NCBI GenBank assembly: GCA_951799425.1
Contig: OX637402.1
Span: forward strand, 28,860,492 to 28,924,491
Reading direction: 5' to 3'
Length of the DNA stretch: 64,000 nt
Source: Ilex aquifolium
Taxonomy: Eukaryota; Streptophyta; Magnoliopsida; Aquifoliales; Aquifoliaceae
Within the stretch, counting starts at the first letter, position 1, and each line of letters begins with the position of its first letter. The translations under genes and the position numbers were made by a program. Shown in pieces: positions 10,512 to 22,504 of the stretch. The notes under the pieces are model-generated. The model did no database searches. It saw only the letters and a program-made list of their open reading frames with translations, and was not told where the DNA came from.

Positions 10512-11352
10512 GAGCATTTTTAATTATACTCAGTGAAATAGTTGCTCAAAATATATTTAAATATTAAATATTTTATTTTAATTAGTTACTTTTTAAAATC
10601 TACTCTAACCACGCTCTCTATTTTAACTACCTACTTCAACTAATTTTCAATAATAAAATTTAAAAAATAGCAATTTAACTATACATTGTATAAATTTAAT
10701 CAATTATAGACTACAAGAATAAATATCATAAAATACTTGGGGGGGTTTTGTTGGATTTTTTGGGTGTTTTACTGGATTTTGGGGGAGATTTGTTGGATTT
10801 TTTGGGGTTTTACCGGATTTTTGGGAGATTTTGTTGGATTTTTTTACTACAGTTCTTGATCTTCTCATACAAAGCCCACGATAAAAATACAGATCGTAAA
10901 ATCCCCAAATTCATACGAACCCAGAGACCTCCCAAAAGCCCACCTCATTCAGTGTCTGAAGAAGAAGAGTAGGAAAGAGAAGGGTCACCTGAAGAATTAG
11001 AAGACTCTGAATCAGAATCTGAAGAAGAAAAAGAGAAACCCACCCCTTCATCACCCCCACCTCAAATTACCAAAAATCCCTCTGTTCCGAAGAAACCAGA
11101 ACCCCTTTCTCAAGCCCTATCAAAAGCCGAATCTTCTTCTTCCTCCTCCGAATCAAACTCTGAATCAGAAACTCCATCAGAGAAATCTCGAAAATTGGGG
11201 GGAGAGATAGCCTTGCTAGCCAGAACTGATGAGTGAGAACAGGGAGAGACACAATTGCTAGTGAAATAGAGAGCCGGTTGGAGAGAGATTTTTTAGATTG
11301 GCTTAGCAAAATGGCTAAAATATGGGTTTTGTTGAGCCGGTTGGAGATGCTC
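10512..11352. mobile_element. PIF/Harbinger-like TIR element carrying a gene-like fragment
   Basis: The left end reads GAGCATTTTTAATTATACTC. The right end, reverse-complemented, reads GAGCATCTCCAACCGGCTC; mismatches in the first part are mainly C/T transitions. TTA flanks both ends (10509-10511 and 11353-11355), the TSD expected of PIF/Harbinger elements, and GAGCATCTCCAAC is a frequent plant MITE terminus. The interior is unusual for a MITE: at about 10918-11235 there is a Ser/Glu/Pro-rich coding-like stretch, described separately. No transposase was found. Confidence 0.55.
10918..11235 (+). pseudogene. Acidic Ser/Glu-rich coding fragment inside the TIR element
   Basis: One frame reads RPPKSPPHSVSEEEE, a TAG stop, then EREGSPEELEDSESESEEEK, a run ending KPTPSSPPPQITKNPSVPKK, and a serine tract ending SSESNSESETPSEKS before a TGA. 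The composition (acidic clusters alternating with Pro/Lys) resembles the disordered N terminus of plant nuclear regulators such as GeBP-family proteins, but there is no diagnostic domain. The internal stop and the position between TIRs suggest a captured, decayed exon. The family assignment is weak. Confidence 0.4.
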
Positions 11353-11383
11353 TTACTTGATAAGTTTAACTCTACCAAGTTGT

Positions 11384-11885
11384 CAGGGCCGGAAGAATAC
11401 TTGAAATCCTAGGCAAAACTTTTAGATGGGTCCTAAATTATTTTTAGATGAATAATTTATTTATTTTTATTTTTAAATTTTGTATATTTAAATTTATATC
11501 TTTAGTATGTATATATATTTAAAGTGAAAAATAATTTGTAAAACAAGCACAATATATAATTGATTATATTAAAATTAACTTAACTCAAAAAATAGTTCAA
11601 GAAAATAAAATTAAATAAACAGGTCAGAGTTATTATAAATTCATATAAAATAAAAACATAGAGTCTTATAATTTTTGTACAAGAATATAATGCGATTTTT
11701 TTTTTACTTTTTGAATGGACGTATATTTATAACTTAAAGAACAATATTTTAAAAAAAAATTTGATATTTTTTACAAAATATCTTAAATTTTTATTTTGTT
11801 AAAATTTATTAATATAATCTTGTAAAACATACGCGAATGGGGCCTTAGGCGACTACCTCACTTGTCTAGGGGTAGGGCCGGCACT
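11384..11885. mobile_element. hAT-like TIR relic
   Basis: The left end CAGGGCCGGAAG at 11384 pairs with a right end whose reverse complement begins TAGTGCCGGCCCTACCC. The short CAGGGCCGG-type termini and a GGGGTAGGGCCGG sub-terminal block are typical of plant hAT-type MITEs. The possible 8-bp TSD (CAAGTTGT versus AGAATTGT) matches at only 5 of 8 positions, so either the copy is old or the boundaries are slightly off. The interior is AT-rich and non-coding. Confidence 0.45.
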
Positions 11886-13124
11886 AAGAATTGTTATGGC
11901 TATGGAGACTTGAATTCAAGCATTGAATAATAGAATTCAAATTCTTACCTACTAAACCAATTGCTCGATGGTAATGTAATAAATATTCGTTACAATGATT
12001 ACACCTTTTTTTCACTTAAAAGAAAGAGCTTTAATTTGAAGACCAAAAAACAGAATGATCATTTACTATTAATTTTTTTTTCGGTCAAACACTATTAGAG
12101 AAAAGAAGGATGACAAAGTTCGAATTTACAATTACCGTCATTAGAACAATCGCTAATTCATTACTTACTACTAGAAGAATATTCTTCTTTCTACACATTG
12201 AGGGCTCTACAAACTTGAACGTGACAGGCCTTACAGGTGAGGCCCAAAATGGTGGCCTTGGAGGAGGACCATACTTTATAAAGGAGACTCAAAATCTGGG
12301 CTTGGTGGAGGACCAACCCTTGATAAGCCCAAAACTAAAAATTGCTTTGTACGTGTTAAATGTGAATAGTAGTAAATTGTTATGAGATAGATTATTGGTG
12401 GTCGTTGAATGAGTCTATTTCAAACTGTCGAATGAACTTATTGAAGTATGTCTTGTTTTATATTATAGATTATAGATGATAATGAATCCCGATTAATACT
12501 TTGGGAGACTCACCGTCAATCTAATAATAATAATTTTATTTGATCAATAAATTAAATTCAAATAACATTGTTGTTCGAGATTTACTTTTTCCCTTCTTTC
12601 TTGGTCTTTGATTTCCGTCGTCTCTATATTTTCCTAGTCAAAGACAATCCATGACAATATGTGGGACCTTTGAAAACATTAATCATACTATTGCTGTACA
12701 CGATGCTGCTAAGCTTACTTCTCCGAAGAAAAGAGAAGAGCAAAATGAGTGTAAAGTGCCTCCTCGATCGCTTCAATGTACTTGACTTCATTAAATAAAT
12801 TTTGGTGGTGATAGACTTTTTGGGTTAATTAATAGAAAAAGTTCACTTCCAGCTTCAATTCCATTCTTCTACATTCTTCTCCCTTTCACTTCCAGCTTCT
12901 CACATTCCTAGAAAGCAGATCTTTGACAATGTGAGCGATAGATATTTGCATTGTTTGGATTTTGAGAGGGAATATTTGTTCGTTATAGGCTATATTCCCC
13001 TAAGCGTGACATTATATTCTAGAAATTAATAACGTGACATTGATGACTTATTACTGGATAAGATCTAATGCAGTAAGTTTCTTTCGTTCATTCTCTTTTT
13101 ACTGACTGAGCTGAGTTGGTTTCA
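11886..13124. other. Intergenic, no gene recognised
   Basis: AT-rich DNA. The frame at 12110-12385 has no recognisable domain or homology that I can see. A degenerate inverted tRNA-like segment near 11900-11970 is too decayed to call. Confidence 0.45.
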
Positions 13125-13136
13125 TTGTGATCGAGC
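13125..13136 (+). repeat. LINE target-site duplication, left copy
   Basis: TTGTGATCGAGC, identical to 16546-16557 just after the LINE poly(A) tail. It fixes the 5' boundary of the insertion. Confidence 0.85.
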
Positions 13137-16100
13137 ATAAAATGATGGTGCAATCTGAAAAAGGAGCCACTGTCAAAGATGAAGAAAGTTTCTTTCAAAT
13201 TTGATGCATGCTAGATGGAAGATGTAATGTGTGAGGAAATTATTAAAAAGTCCTGAGATGAAGATTGGCATGGCTCTCTGATGTTTGGTATGGCCAAGAA
13301 GCTGGACAAGTGTGGGAAGGAGCTTAAGGCGTGGAGCAGGATGAGGTTTAGTCATGAAAGGAGAACTTTGGCAGAGCTTCATGATTAATTGATTAAAGTG
13401 CAAATGTCAGAAGCATCGGAGGTCAATCTGAAAAAGGAGATGGAGATCATTTCTGATATGGATGGGGAGAAGGGAGGAACTCTTCTGAAAGCAAAGATCA
13501 CGTTTAAATTGGCTGCAGTCAGGAGATCATAATACAAGGTTTTTCCACCTCACAACGAAGACAACGAAACCAGATTTTGAGATTAAAGACAGATGATAAT
13601 GAGTGGATTGAAGACGAAAAGGAGCTAAACGGTCACATCAAAAATTATTTTCAGGATCTTTTTTCTACAACGGGGTGAAGAGATTTAGGGGACTATGGAG
13701 AGAAAGATTTTTGATGATATGAACCAACAGCTGCTTAAGCCGATCCAGGATGAAGAGATCAAGACTGCTGTCATGCAGTTGGGGGCTCTAAAGGCCCCAG
13801 GGCCAGATGGATTTCTAGGCATCTTTTTTCACAGATATTGGCATATTGTCAAGAATGAGGTGGGTAGAGTTGTGAGACACTTTTTTGACAGGGGAAGAAT
13901 ATCCCAATTTAGACCTATTGCGCTTTGTAACTTCTTATATAAGGTTATTTCGAAGGTCCTTGCCAATATAATGAAAGGCTTAATGTCATCCATCATTTTT
14001 CCCCAGCAAGCTGCTTTTGTACCGACTAGGCAGATTCAAGATAGTATTATAATTGCTAATGAGGTTCTCCATCATATGAGACTGAAAAAGAAAGGTAAGG
14101 TTCCTGATGTGGCAATTAAAATGGATATCAGCAAAGCCTACGACATAATTGAATGAAATTTTTTGGAGGCAGTGATGCTTAAGCTGGGTTTTGATCAACG
14201 TTGGGTGCATCTAATCATTCAGTGTGTCAGCACTGTTAGTTTCCAAATGATTATCAATGGTGAAAAAAGATGCGAAGTCCTTCCACAGAGAGGCATTCGG
14301 CAAAGCGACCCAATTTCCTCTTATTTGTTTATTTTGGTAGCTGATGTCCTGTCATCGCTGTTACAGAAAGGGGTGGTGGAACGAAAAATTTCAGGAGTGA
14401 AAGTTCGAAAAGGAGGCCCTGCTATTTCTCATCTGTTTTTTGCGAATGATTATTTTTTCTTCTTTAAAGCCAAGGCACAAGAGATCTCCTATGCCATGAA
14501 CATTCTTAATAAGTTTTGTTTGGCCTCTGGACAGAGTTTAAATCATCAGAAATCTAGTATCATTTTTTCGACAAATGCGACGGAAGATCAAAAGCGTTAT
14601 TTTTGCCAAATGATGGGGTTAAGTCTTTTGGATGGAGGGGTCAAATACTTGGGTTTGCCTATTTTGTATGGGAAAGCAAAGTGTGATTTATTTGGTTATC
14701 TCCTTGAGAGAATTTTGAAGAAGCTACAAGGGTGGAAATGCCTATTTCTTTCACAAGCGGACAAAGAAGTTTTGGTCAAGGCTGTTATCCAAGTGATTCC
14801 GAACTATGCTATGTCAGACTTATTATTCCCCGAGAGTTTTTGTAATAAGATTAATATGTATGTGAGGAGATTTTGGTGGGGAGGAGGAGGGGACGAGAGA
14901 GGCATTAGCTGGAAGTGTTGGGACAGGATGGTGGAAGCCAAATCAAGAGGGGGGATGGGCTTTAAAGATTTCTTCCTTTTCAATCAGGCTTTACTTGCCA
15001 AGCAATGCTGGAGGTTGATTCAGAAACCTGACTCCTTTTGGGCTAGGTTCCTAAAGTCTATTTATTTCCCTGAATGAGACTTCATGAAGGCCAAGAGAGG
15101 TGCGAAGCCATCTTGGGTTTGGAGCAGTTTGCTCAAGGGAAGGGATCTTCTCGATAAAGGGCTTATATGACAAGTTTTGGAAGATACCAAGGTGAATATC
15201 TAGGAGGACAAATGGATTCCCAAGTTTGAAGATGGAGCTGTTCGGTCCCCTAGACCCCATAATTGTAATGCTCTCTGGGTCAATCATCTTTTCTCTCATC
15301 ATGTTAGGGAGTGGAATGCAGGGCTTATACGTGGGTTGTTTGCCGAGAAAGAGAATGAGTCCATATTGGCTATTCCATTACCAAAGGCTCCAGCTACTGA
15401 CAGGAGAATTTGGAGACTGAATCCAAAAGGTATTTATTCGGTTAGATCAGGTTACTCCCTTGCCATTTCTCTTGATCCTTCTTCCTCTAAGTGTTCCAGT
15501 ACCTCTTTTTGTCCTCATCCAAAGTTGTGGTTTGTTGTTTGACACATGTTGGCTGTCCTAAAGGTCAAGCACTTTTGGTGGAAAGTCTGTAATAATTCTT
15601 TGGCCACCCGCGAGAACTTATTTAAGAGGAAATGTGCAGCTTCCCCTTGGTGTCAATTATGTGGAGTGAAGGTTGAAACTGTGGAACACCTCCTTTTTGA
15701 ATGTGAATGGGCAAAGAGAGTATGGTTTGGGTCTGAGTTGGGATTGAAACTGGAATTGGAGGCTCATGTTACAGTCTGTCAATGGGCATCATCTCTCTTG
15801 GATGACATGAAGTGCATCTCCAGTTTGCTTGAGATTATGGGGAAAGTGGCAACTTATGCATGGGCCATTTGGAATACTATAAATAATTTTGTGTTCAACC
15901 ACCATCTACCTGATGCATTGGCCACTGTTATGGGCTCAAAAGCAATGGAGTGATGCAAGGAATTCTGAGATGGGCAGGCGTGAGGTCCTACAGGTGGACT
16001 CATCTATTCGGCTTAATCATTCCCCAGATTTCATTCGTGATTTTTGTCTGAGATGTGATGGAGCTTATCAGAAGGGAGCTGCTGCCATAGCGGTGATTCT

Positions 16101-16545
16101 CCAAGGGCCTAATGTGACGATTGTGGATGGTATTGCTAAAAAGATTCCGGCAGTCTCCAATTTATTTTTTGAAACAGCTGTTGTCCGTGAAGCTTACCTT
16201 ATGGCTTCAGCAGCTGATTCGCGTGATGCGGCTGTGGTTAGTGACAATTTGGAAATGATCAAGCTGAGTTCTTCTGAAGACACTCCCCCGTGGGAAATTA
16301 GCGCTTTTGTTAGTGATATTCGGTACTTTGCAAATGTCCTTAATTTAAGATTTTTACACAAGCCTAGAGCTCTAAACAGAGCAGCTCATTGAGTTGCAGC
16401 CATGAAATTATCTAACTCAATTCCATTGAGTTGGATAGGTTGTCCTCCTCCTGAGCTAAAGACTTTTTTATCCAATAATTGTATCCAGCCCTTTCCGACG
16501 TAACGATATTTTGCATTGCGGATCTTTCCAAAAAAAAAAAAAAAG
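13137..16545 (+). mobile_element. 5'-truncated, decayed L1-type LINE with 12-bp TSD
   Basis: A non-LTR retrotransposon ORF2 remnant. In order: the linker between endonuclease and RT (ELKAWSRMRFSHERRTLAEL, WLQSGDHNTRFFH, EWIEDEKELNGHIKNYFQDL), reverse transcriptase from about 13695 (KAPGPDGF, FRPIALCNFLYKVISK, KMDISKAYD, RGIRQSDPIS, FANDYFFFFKA), a zf-RVT zinc-binding region (KHFWWKVCNNSLATRENLF, WCQLCG, ETVEHLLFECEWAKRVWF) and a C-terminal RNase H-like domain (RCDGAYQKGAAAIAVIL to RALNRAAH). The catalytic A-D-D is A-N-D. A poly(A) tail lies at about 16530-16544. TTGTGATCGAGC flanks the element at 13125-13136 and 16546-16557, defining a 5' truncation that removed the endonuclease. Several stops and at least three frameshifts make it inactive. 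Confidence 0.92.
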
Positions 16546-16557
16546 TTGTGATCGAGC
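16546..16557 (+). repeat. LINE target-site duplication, right copy
   Basis: TTGTGATCGAGC directly after the poly(A) tail, an exact copy of 13125-13136. Confidence 0.85.
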
Positions 16558-18115
16558 TGGTTTCAATTGTCACTGTGCTGGTTAATGTTCGAACTGACTT
16601 GGACCGCTGCCAGCAGGTCAATCACTCTGCTATTTTAGTCAACTGCTCTCCTATTGCGTTGTAGACTTGTTCTCTTTGCAGATTTTGGTATTGGTATCAT
16701 AAAATATTAAATAAAAATAACCTGATTTGGTACTATGATAAGAAAATAAATGATTCTTATTTTAATTTTTCACTTCTTGATGTATTAGATGACTCATTGG
16801 ATAAGTGAATGATTTTTATTCGGTTTTACTTAGATTAAGTAAATTTTTAATCAATGGGGACCTACGTTTTGCACATTTGGTTGAGAAAATATGAGATACT
16901 TAACGGTTTTATTTGTACAAAAATGACATTAATACTTCAATGCTAAAAAATTTCATTAACTTACCCATACCTCTTTTTTTTTTTTAATTTTAAATTACAT
17001 AACTAAAGAGAAGGAAAAAAATAAATAGTTATTTAAAATATAATTATTATATGATTAATATTTAATTTATAATATTACAAAGTATGTTCAGACATAAAAT
17101 TATTGTTATTCTTAATATTATATCTCCATAGTATTTGATTTGTGTGTTCTATGCAATTGAGCAGAGGTGAATGATTTGACGATCTAATTAAGAATGCTGA
17201 TGGAATTTATTGGGATATCCGGTCAAAGTTTCTAGGCTCTTGGGATTTGACCAGTGGATCTTAGGGTTAATTCGCTACGAACAAAGACTAGTGCAAAGAG
17301 AATTTATAGTGATTTATCAGCTCGAAAACTTGACTAGTCAACTCTAATAGAATATCTTGCTCTTGGGGAGTTTTCGATTACTTTGGGGAAGGAGATTACA
17401 GAATTACACAGAGTAATAGCACAGATGCTTGATTGATCACAATGTGAGAGATTTGATCCTTATTTATAATATAAAGTTGTCTTGCGTAATTATCTTGCGT
17501 GATTTTTGCGATTCTCTCGTAATCGATGCGATCCTTGTGTAATCAACATGATCCTCTCGGGACTGTTACAACCCATGTCATTAAATGTGACAGTAACTTG
17601 ACTTTTTAGAAGGTGCGAATTATGGTTGTCATCGTGTACACGAGGATCACGTCAGTGATTATTCCCGACCTACGCACCTCGATCTAATGATCATGAGCTG
17701 AGAGGTTCGAGCTTAACCTTATCTAATTTTTGGTATCATTAGTATTATTTTTTTTGTTTAACGATTAAGGGTATCCGGTTCAATTTATGTGCACCTCAAC
17801 TAATTCTTTTTTAGGTCTGATCAAAAATAGGTCACCCATACCGAAACTAAGATATTTATAAAAAAATAAATCTGATAATCTGATCTAAAAAAATATCAAA
17901 ATTTTAAATTAAAGACGTCTGAATTTAAAATTTGGTCTATTTGAAGTATCCATTCTCCACAGTATTATAGCCTTGTCGTTAAATGTGAAATGGGAATGAA
18001 TATTTTGAATAATAAAATACAGTTGATCACTAGTTTGGAATTAAAGTTGTCAAGCAACTAGGTAACAACTACCTGCGGGACAGTCCTTAATCAGCCGCCT
18101 TACACGTTCCATTAT

Positions 18116-18146
<31 letters not shown>

Positions 18147-18351
18147 CATGCCAAATGTCTGTCAACTAAAAACTCCTTAAAAAGCCCAACCTCGTAAAAG
18201 CATTTTCAGTTTCCCGACTTTGCCCCTGGGGGTGGGGGCACCCTCACTTGCAGGATATACAGGAGAAGGACAACTTTTCTCGTGAATCTCTTCCTATGAA
18301 AAGACCGCGTCCGGATCTACAAATTTATTCGGGTTTTTTTAATTATTTTAC
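16558..18351. other. Intergenic with a possible LTR remnant
   Basis: AT-rich and non-coding. The segment at about 17160-17730 has less extreme composition, a TATA-like run near 17460 and is followed by TTGGTATCATT at about 17730, which resembles the start of the initiator-tRNA-Met primer-binding site (TGGTATCA...). This may be a degraded 5' LTR with its PBS, but no TG..CA ends or TSD could be set. Confidence 0.3.
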
Positions 18352-19070
18352 GAAAAAATTTCAATAACACCCCTTTTAATATATTATATCCTTAAAGAAA
18401 CCTCTTTCATTATCTAAAATATCAATAACACCCCTATTAGTTTATATTTAAATATCATTGACACCACCTATTATTAAACCACTATTTCTAACCAAAAAAA
18501 ATTCATCTAAAATTGCTCCTACATAAATCTTGAATAATCTTTCTACATAAAATTTAAGCCGATTAAAATTTATTTTTTATATATTAAAATTCGAGCTTAT
18601 TAAAATTTATTTTTCTATATATTAAAATTTGAGCAGATTAAAATTTAAATTTTTTTGCTTATTAAAATTCGTGTCAATTAAATTTAGATTCAAGTTGATT
18701 AAATTTCTTTTTTTACATATTAAATTTTGAGTCAATTAAAATTTATATTTTTTTATGTATCAAAATTACGACCGATTAAAATTTGATTCGAGCCGATTAA
18801 AAACGAATTTTAAGTAGCTCGAATTGAATTTTAATCGGCCCAAATTTTATTAAGTAAAAAAATTCATAAAATATAGGAGATCTCATTGAAAATATATCGA
18901 TCTAAAAATGATGTGAATGAAGTTTTTTCAAAAATATATTATGGGCAATTTAATAAAATTATATTCTAGTTAAAACCTTAAATTAACAGGGGTGTTATTA
19001 AAGATTCAAAAAATAAAAGAGATATTTTTAAAGATATGATAAATTAGAAACAGTGTGACTAAAATTTTTC
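18352..19070. mobile_element. Foldback/MULE-like element, copy 1
   Basis: The left end GAAAAAATTTCAATAACACC and the right end (reverse complement GAAAAATTTTAGTCACACTG) are imperfect inverted repeats. They lead into an interior of degenerate repeats of the unit ATTAAAATTYGAGCCGATTA, first in one orientation, then in the other (TCGAATTGAATTTTAATCGG). It has the same organisation as the element at 59869-60815. Flanks TTATTTTA and TTATTTTT suggest a degraded TSD. No coding content. Confidence 0.6.
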
Positions 19071-19945
19071 TCTTATTTTTTTTCACAATTTATCTATCAA
19101 AAAATAAGACTAAATTGGAAGAAGTAACTCTAGATATCTAAAATCATCATAAATAGAAGTTACAAATAAAAATGAAGTTTAAGATGCCTTTGATTATGGT
19201 TCGTCTTAGATCAACTGCATAGTATTAGATTGTTTGTACAAATTAAATTGATAGTATTATTTAATGTGAATAATTTTTACACGATTCTCGAATTTAGGAG
19301 TGCAAGGTTTATTTATAGTAATTCCTTAATTTTTACATGACTCTCGATCTACAATTCAAGAATTATAAAAATATTATAATATAAAAAAAAGTTTTACTTA
19401 TGTTATATTTTTATTAGACAAAAAATAAAAATATAATACTAAAAAATTTGTTTTTGATTTCATACTTAGACCCATTTTACTTTTGTGAACAAGGAAGGAG
19501 ACCAAATTATGTATGAAGTGTGAGATAGGTGATATATATATCATACTACTAAACTTGAAAAATATAAAAATTTTAAAGCAAAACTCTTAAATTAAAATCT
19601 GAATACTCACAATTTTAGAAAATCTTTTGTTATCTTGATTAGCACATGTCTTCATAGCCTGGATTGAGTTGATTCCAATCTCAACCTGCGCTATCGTATT
19701 TTTTAAACAATATTAAAAAATATGACAATTGTATCTCGAGAAAAATTTCTCCATGAGGTTAAAACGGAAAGAACGAGTTATAAATTCAAATATTATGAGT
19801 TTAAATGTTAATAATTTTGTGGGAGTCAATCATCATGAATACTTATATGTTTTTAATTAGATTGGAGAAAGAATTGATCGACATTAATATGAGTTGGGTC
19901 CAAATATCCCAAATCGTTGAAAAAAAAAATAGAGCAATGCAATAA
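19071..19945. other. AT-rich intergenic, nothing recognised
   Basis: Very AT-rich sequence with no coding frame, RNA gene or bounded repeat that I can support. Confidence 0.5.
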
Positions 19946-20990
19946 GGGCATGTTTGTTTTGAGTATTGTTATGTATGATATTAAGAAATATTTCCTTATA
20001 TTTTTAATACCAATGAAAATTAGTACTGGTAATAGAAAATATTTTAATCCACTCCCATATTTGTTTGTTCAATAGGTACTATAGTGAGTCTCACAAACAA
20101 CCATATATTATATCACATATTGTATAACAAATATACAATTTTACCCTTAACATCATCAATTCCATTATTCCGTTTGTGTAACGCTTTTGCACAATTAGCC
20201 CTGTCAAAATCTAACATGACACGATTAACCGACACGAATCGACACAATGTTTGGTATAATATATGGTATGACAATCCATACCCAAAAAATCTAGGATAAT
20301 GTAAAAAATTCACATAAAAAATAAAGAATCTGATGTTATGAATTTCACCGTAAAAAAACAAGGAAAAAATTCAAAATAATTAAAAAAAAAAAATTTAAAA
20401 AAAAACATGTGACACCATACGCTTAAGCATAATACAAAAAAAAATTTAATTTTTTTTTTTATATGTGAACTCTACATAGGAGGGTATTTGTGTCATTTTC
20501 CTAACTTGTATCGTTGGTGGATTTATACCAGCAAATAATACCCCTTGATATGTGATATTCATTAAAGTCATGTACAAGGGTTAAACACTATTGTACAAAT
20601 CGAGTCTCTATTACAATCCGAAAAATAATACTATACATAAAATGTCAAACAAATAAAATAATAGGTGAGCACTAAGTACTATTTACTCTATCCCACCCCT
20701 CAATAACTCTTATATTCGGCAAACAGACATGCCCCAAGGGTATTTGTGTCATTTTTTTTGCTTGTATCGTTGGTAGATTTATACCAACAAATAATATCAC
20801 GTGATATGTGGTATTCATTAAAGTCACATATAAGGGTTAAAGATTACAATACAAACCGGGTGGATATTACAACTTAAAAAATAATATTACGCATAAAATA
20901 CCAAACAAACAAAATAATAGATAATCCCAAATACTATTTACTCTATCTCACCTCCGAATAACTCTTATATTCGGCAAACAAACATGCCCC
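19946..20990. mobile_element. TIR element with internal 256-bp tandem duplication
   Basis: The left terminus GGGCATGTTTGTTT at 19946 is matched by AAACAAACATGCCC ending near 20990. The right part consists of two tandem copies of a unit of about 255 bp (20482-20737 and 20738-20990), each ending in the same ...GGCAAACARACATGCCCC terminus. A fragment with the GACACGA-type dispersed repeat lies inside the left half (about 20190-20280). No TSD is evident and there is no transposase. Confidence 0.55.
20482..20990. repeat. Two tandem copies of a 253-256-bp unit
   Basis: Unit 1 is 20482-20737 and unit 2 is 20738-20990. Both start GGGTATTTGTGTCATTTT, share TTGTATCGTTGGT and end with TTATATTCGGCAAACA and ATGCCCC. 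They differ by scattered substitutions, so the duplication is not recent. Confidence 0.85.
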
Positions 20991-22045
20991 AAGGTACCAC
21001 AACCTTTATTGCGATATTCGGAAATGAAAGTTGTTGAGAATAAAAAGGGTACAAGTAGGTAATTACTCACATAGCCATGCTTGTGATGTAGCATGGGCTA
21101 TGAGTACGGAGAGCTATCGTCCACATAAAACGAAACCACTATTTAATAATATTATTTTATTCCCATAAACTGTCCTTCTAGATTTCATTCGATTCTGAGC
21201 TCTCATTTTTGGGAGGGACCACAACCTTATCCTACTAAAGATATATCCTACCAAACTTTATCCTACCAAATATGAGAATTACTACGATAGATAGAAGAGG
21301 TTAATCGAGTTGAATTTTATGAGTTTGATTTTGAATTTGTCGAGTTTATTTTTTTAAACGAGTCTAAAAAATTATTTAAACTCGATTTTTTTTTAAAAAT
21401 GAGCTAAGCCGAGCCCGAGTTTGGGCCAAACCAGAGCTAAATTCTAGTAACTCAACTACTTTGTATATAATCGAGTCAAGTTTTGGTATCTCGAGCCTAA
21501 TTTTTTAGGAAAAATTGTTAAAATTCAGCTCATTTAGAACACGAGTCGAGCTCGATTCGAGTCCTATCTAAACCGAACTCAAATAAGTTGTTTCGATTAA
21601 TACCCCTAATTGAGGAGGACTAGAAGACGACTACGGTAATTGAATACAATATCATACCAAAAATTATAATGTTTTAAGCAAAAGTTATAATTTTGTTAGG
21701 ATCTAAATTATATGTTGAAAAGTCGTGATCGATCATAAAAATATTGTGATCGATCATGAATAATATCAATTGTAACTTTAACTTTAAAATGTTTAATTTA
21801 ACTTTTAAAAGTTATAATTTTTTTAATTTGTAATTTTTATTGCCCATTATAATATTTTTTTACCGTTATAACTTATAATTCAAAAAATTACAATTTTATT
21901 ATAATATCAATTTCCATATGGTGGTCATCCTCGATATAAAAAATTGAAATGGAAGAATAATATTTCAATACCATTATTGGAACCTATTTGCTACTATCTT
22001 CAGGCAAGCGAGGCGAGGCAGATGATAAATAGGGGTTTGGTATTG
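20991..22045. other. Intergenic with dispersed CGAGCTCGA-type repeat
   Basis: At about 21300-21600 there is a degenerate segment rich in CGAG/CTCG motifs (for example GTCGAGCTCGATTCGAGTCC). Related sequence occurs at 27590-27840 in the last MADS intron. It is a dispersed plant repeat with no definable ends here. No gene was found. Confidence 0.45.
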
Positions 22046-22055
22046 CTATAAAAGA
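22046..22055 (+). promoter_or_regulatory. Candidate TATA box of the MADS gene
   Basis: CTATAAAAGA lies about 30-40 bp before a CT-rich leader and about 450 bp before the MADS start codon. The position fits a transcription start near 22080. This is inference from position and motif only. Confidence 0.45.
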
Positions 22056-22197
22056 GGAAAGTAGACTTTCCTTTCTGGAGCTTTAATCCTTCCCAAGTCT
22101 CTCTCTCTCTCTCTAGTTGTTGCCTTTCGGTGTTAGGCTGGTAGCTGTGATCAACACTAAGTTCCCCAAAAACCTCTCCCGAATCAATCCCAACAAG

Positions 22198-22500
22198 GTA
22201 AAACTGTAACAACCCCACCAATCTACAGATCACATCTCCCCCCCTCTTTGTGAGGTTTGCATGCTCACGACCAATGATTGCTGCCTTTTTCTGGGTTTCT
22301 TCATCCAGATCTGAACAAAAACTTCGTCTCTAGGGTTTCTGCAACTTTTGAAAAAAAAAAAAACCCTCCTTTCTCTCTTCTATTTGTTTACTTACGTTCC
22401 CTCTGTCATTGTATTTTATATGGGTATTGTCTATATTTATAGATATATATATACATTGGAAAATGTTAAAAGTGTTGGTTTGATGTTGTGTTGCTGTAAG
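22198..22500 (+). other. Probable 5'-UTR intron of the MADS gene
   Basis: The donor CAACAAG|GTAAAAC and the acceptor GTTGCTGTAAG|AAAAATGG sit immediately before the start codon at 22505. Leader introns are known in SVP-like genes. Not proven by the sequence alone. Confidence 0.45.
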
Positions 22501-22504
22501 AAAA

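Noticed and set aside
17160-17740. Possible LTR followed by an initiator-Met primer-binding site
   Set aside because: Only eight bases match the PBS, and I could not find TG..CA ends, a TSD or a second LTR, so it is mentioned only as a weak possibility in the intergenic entry.
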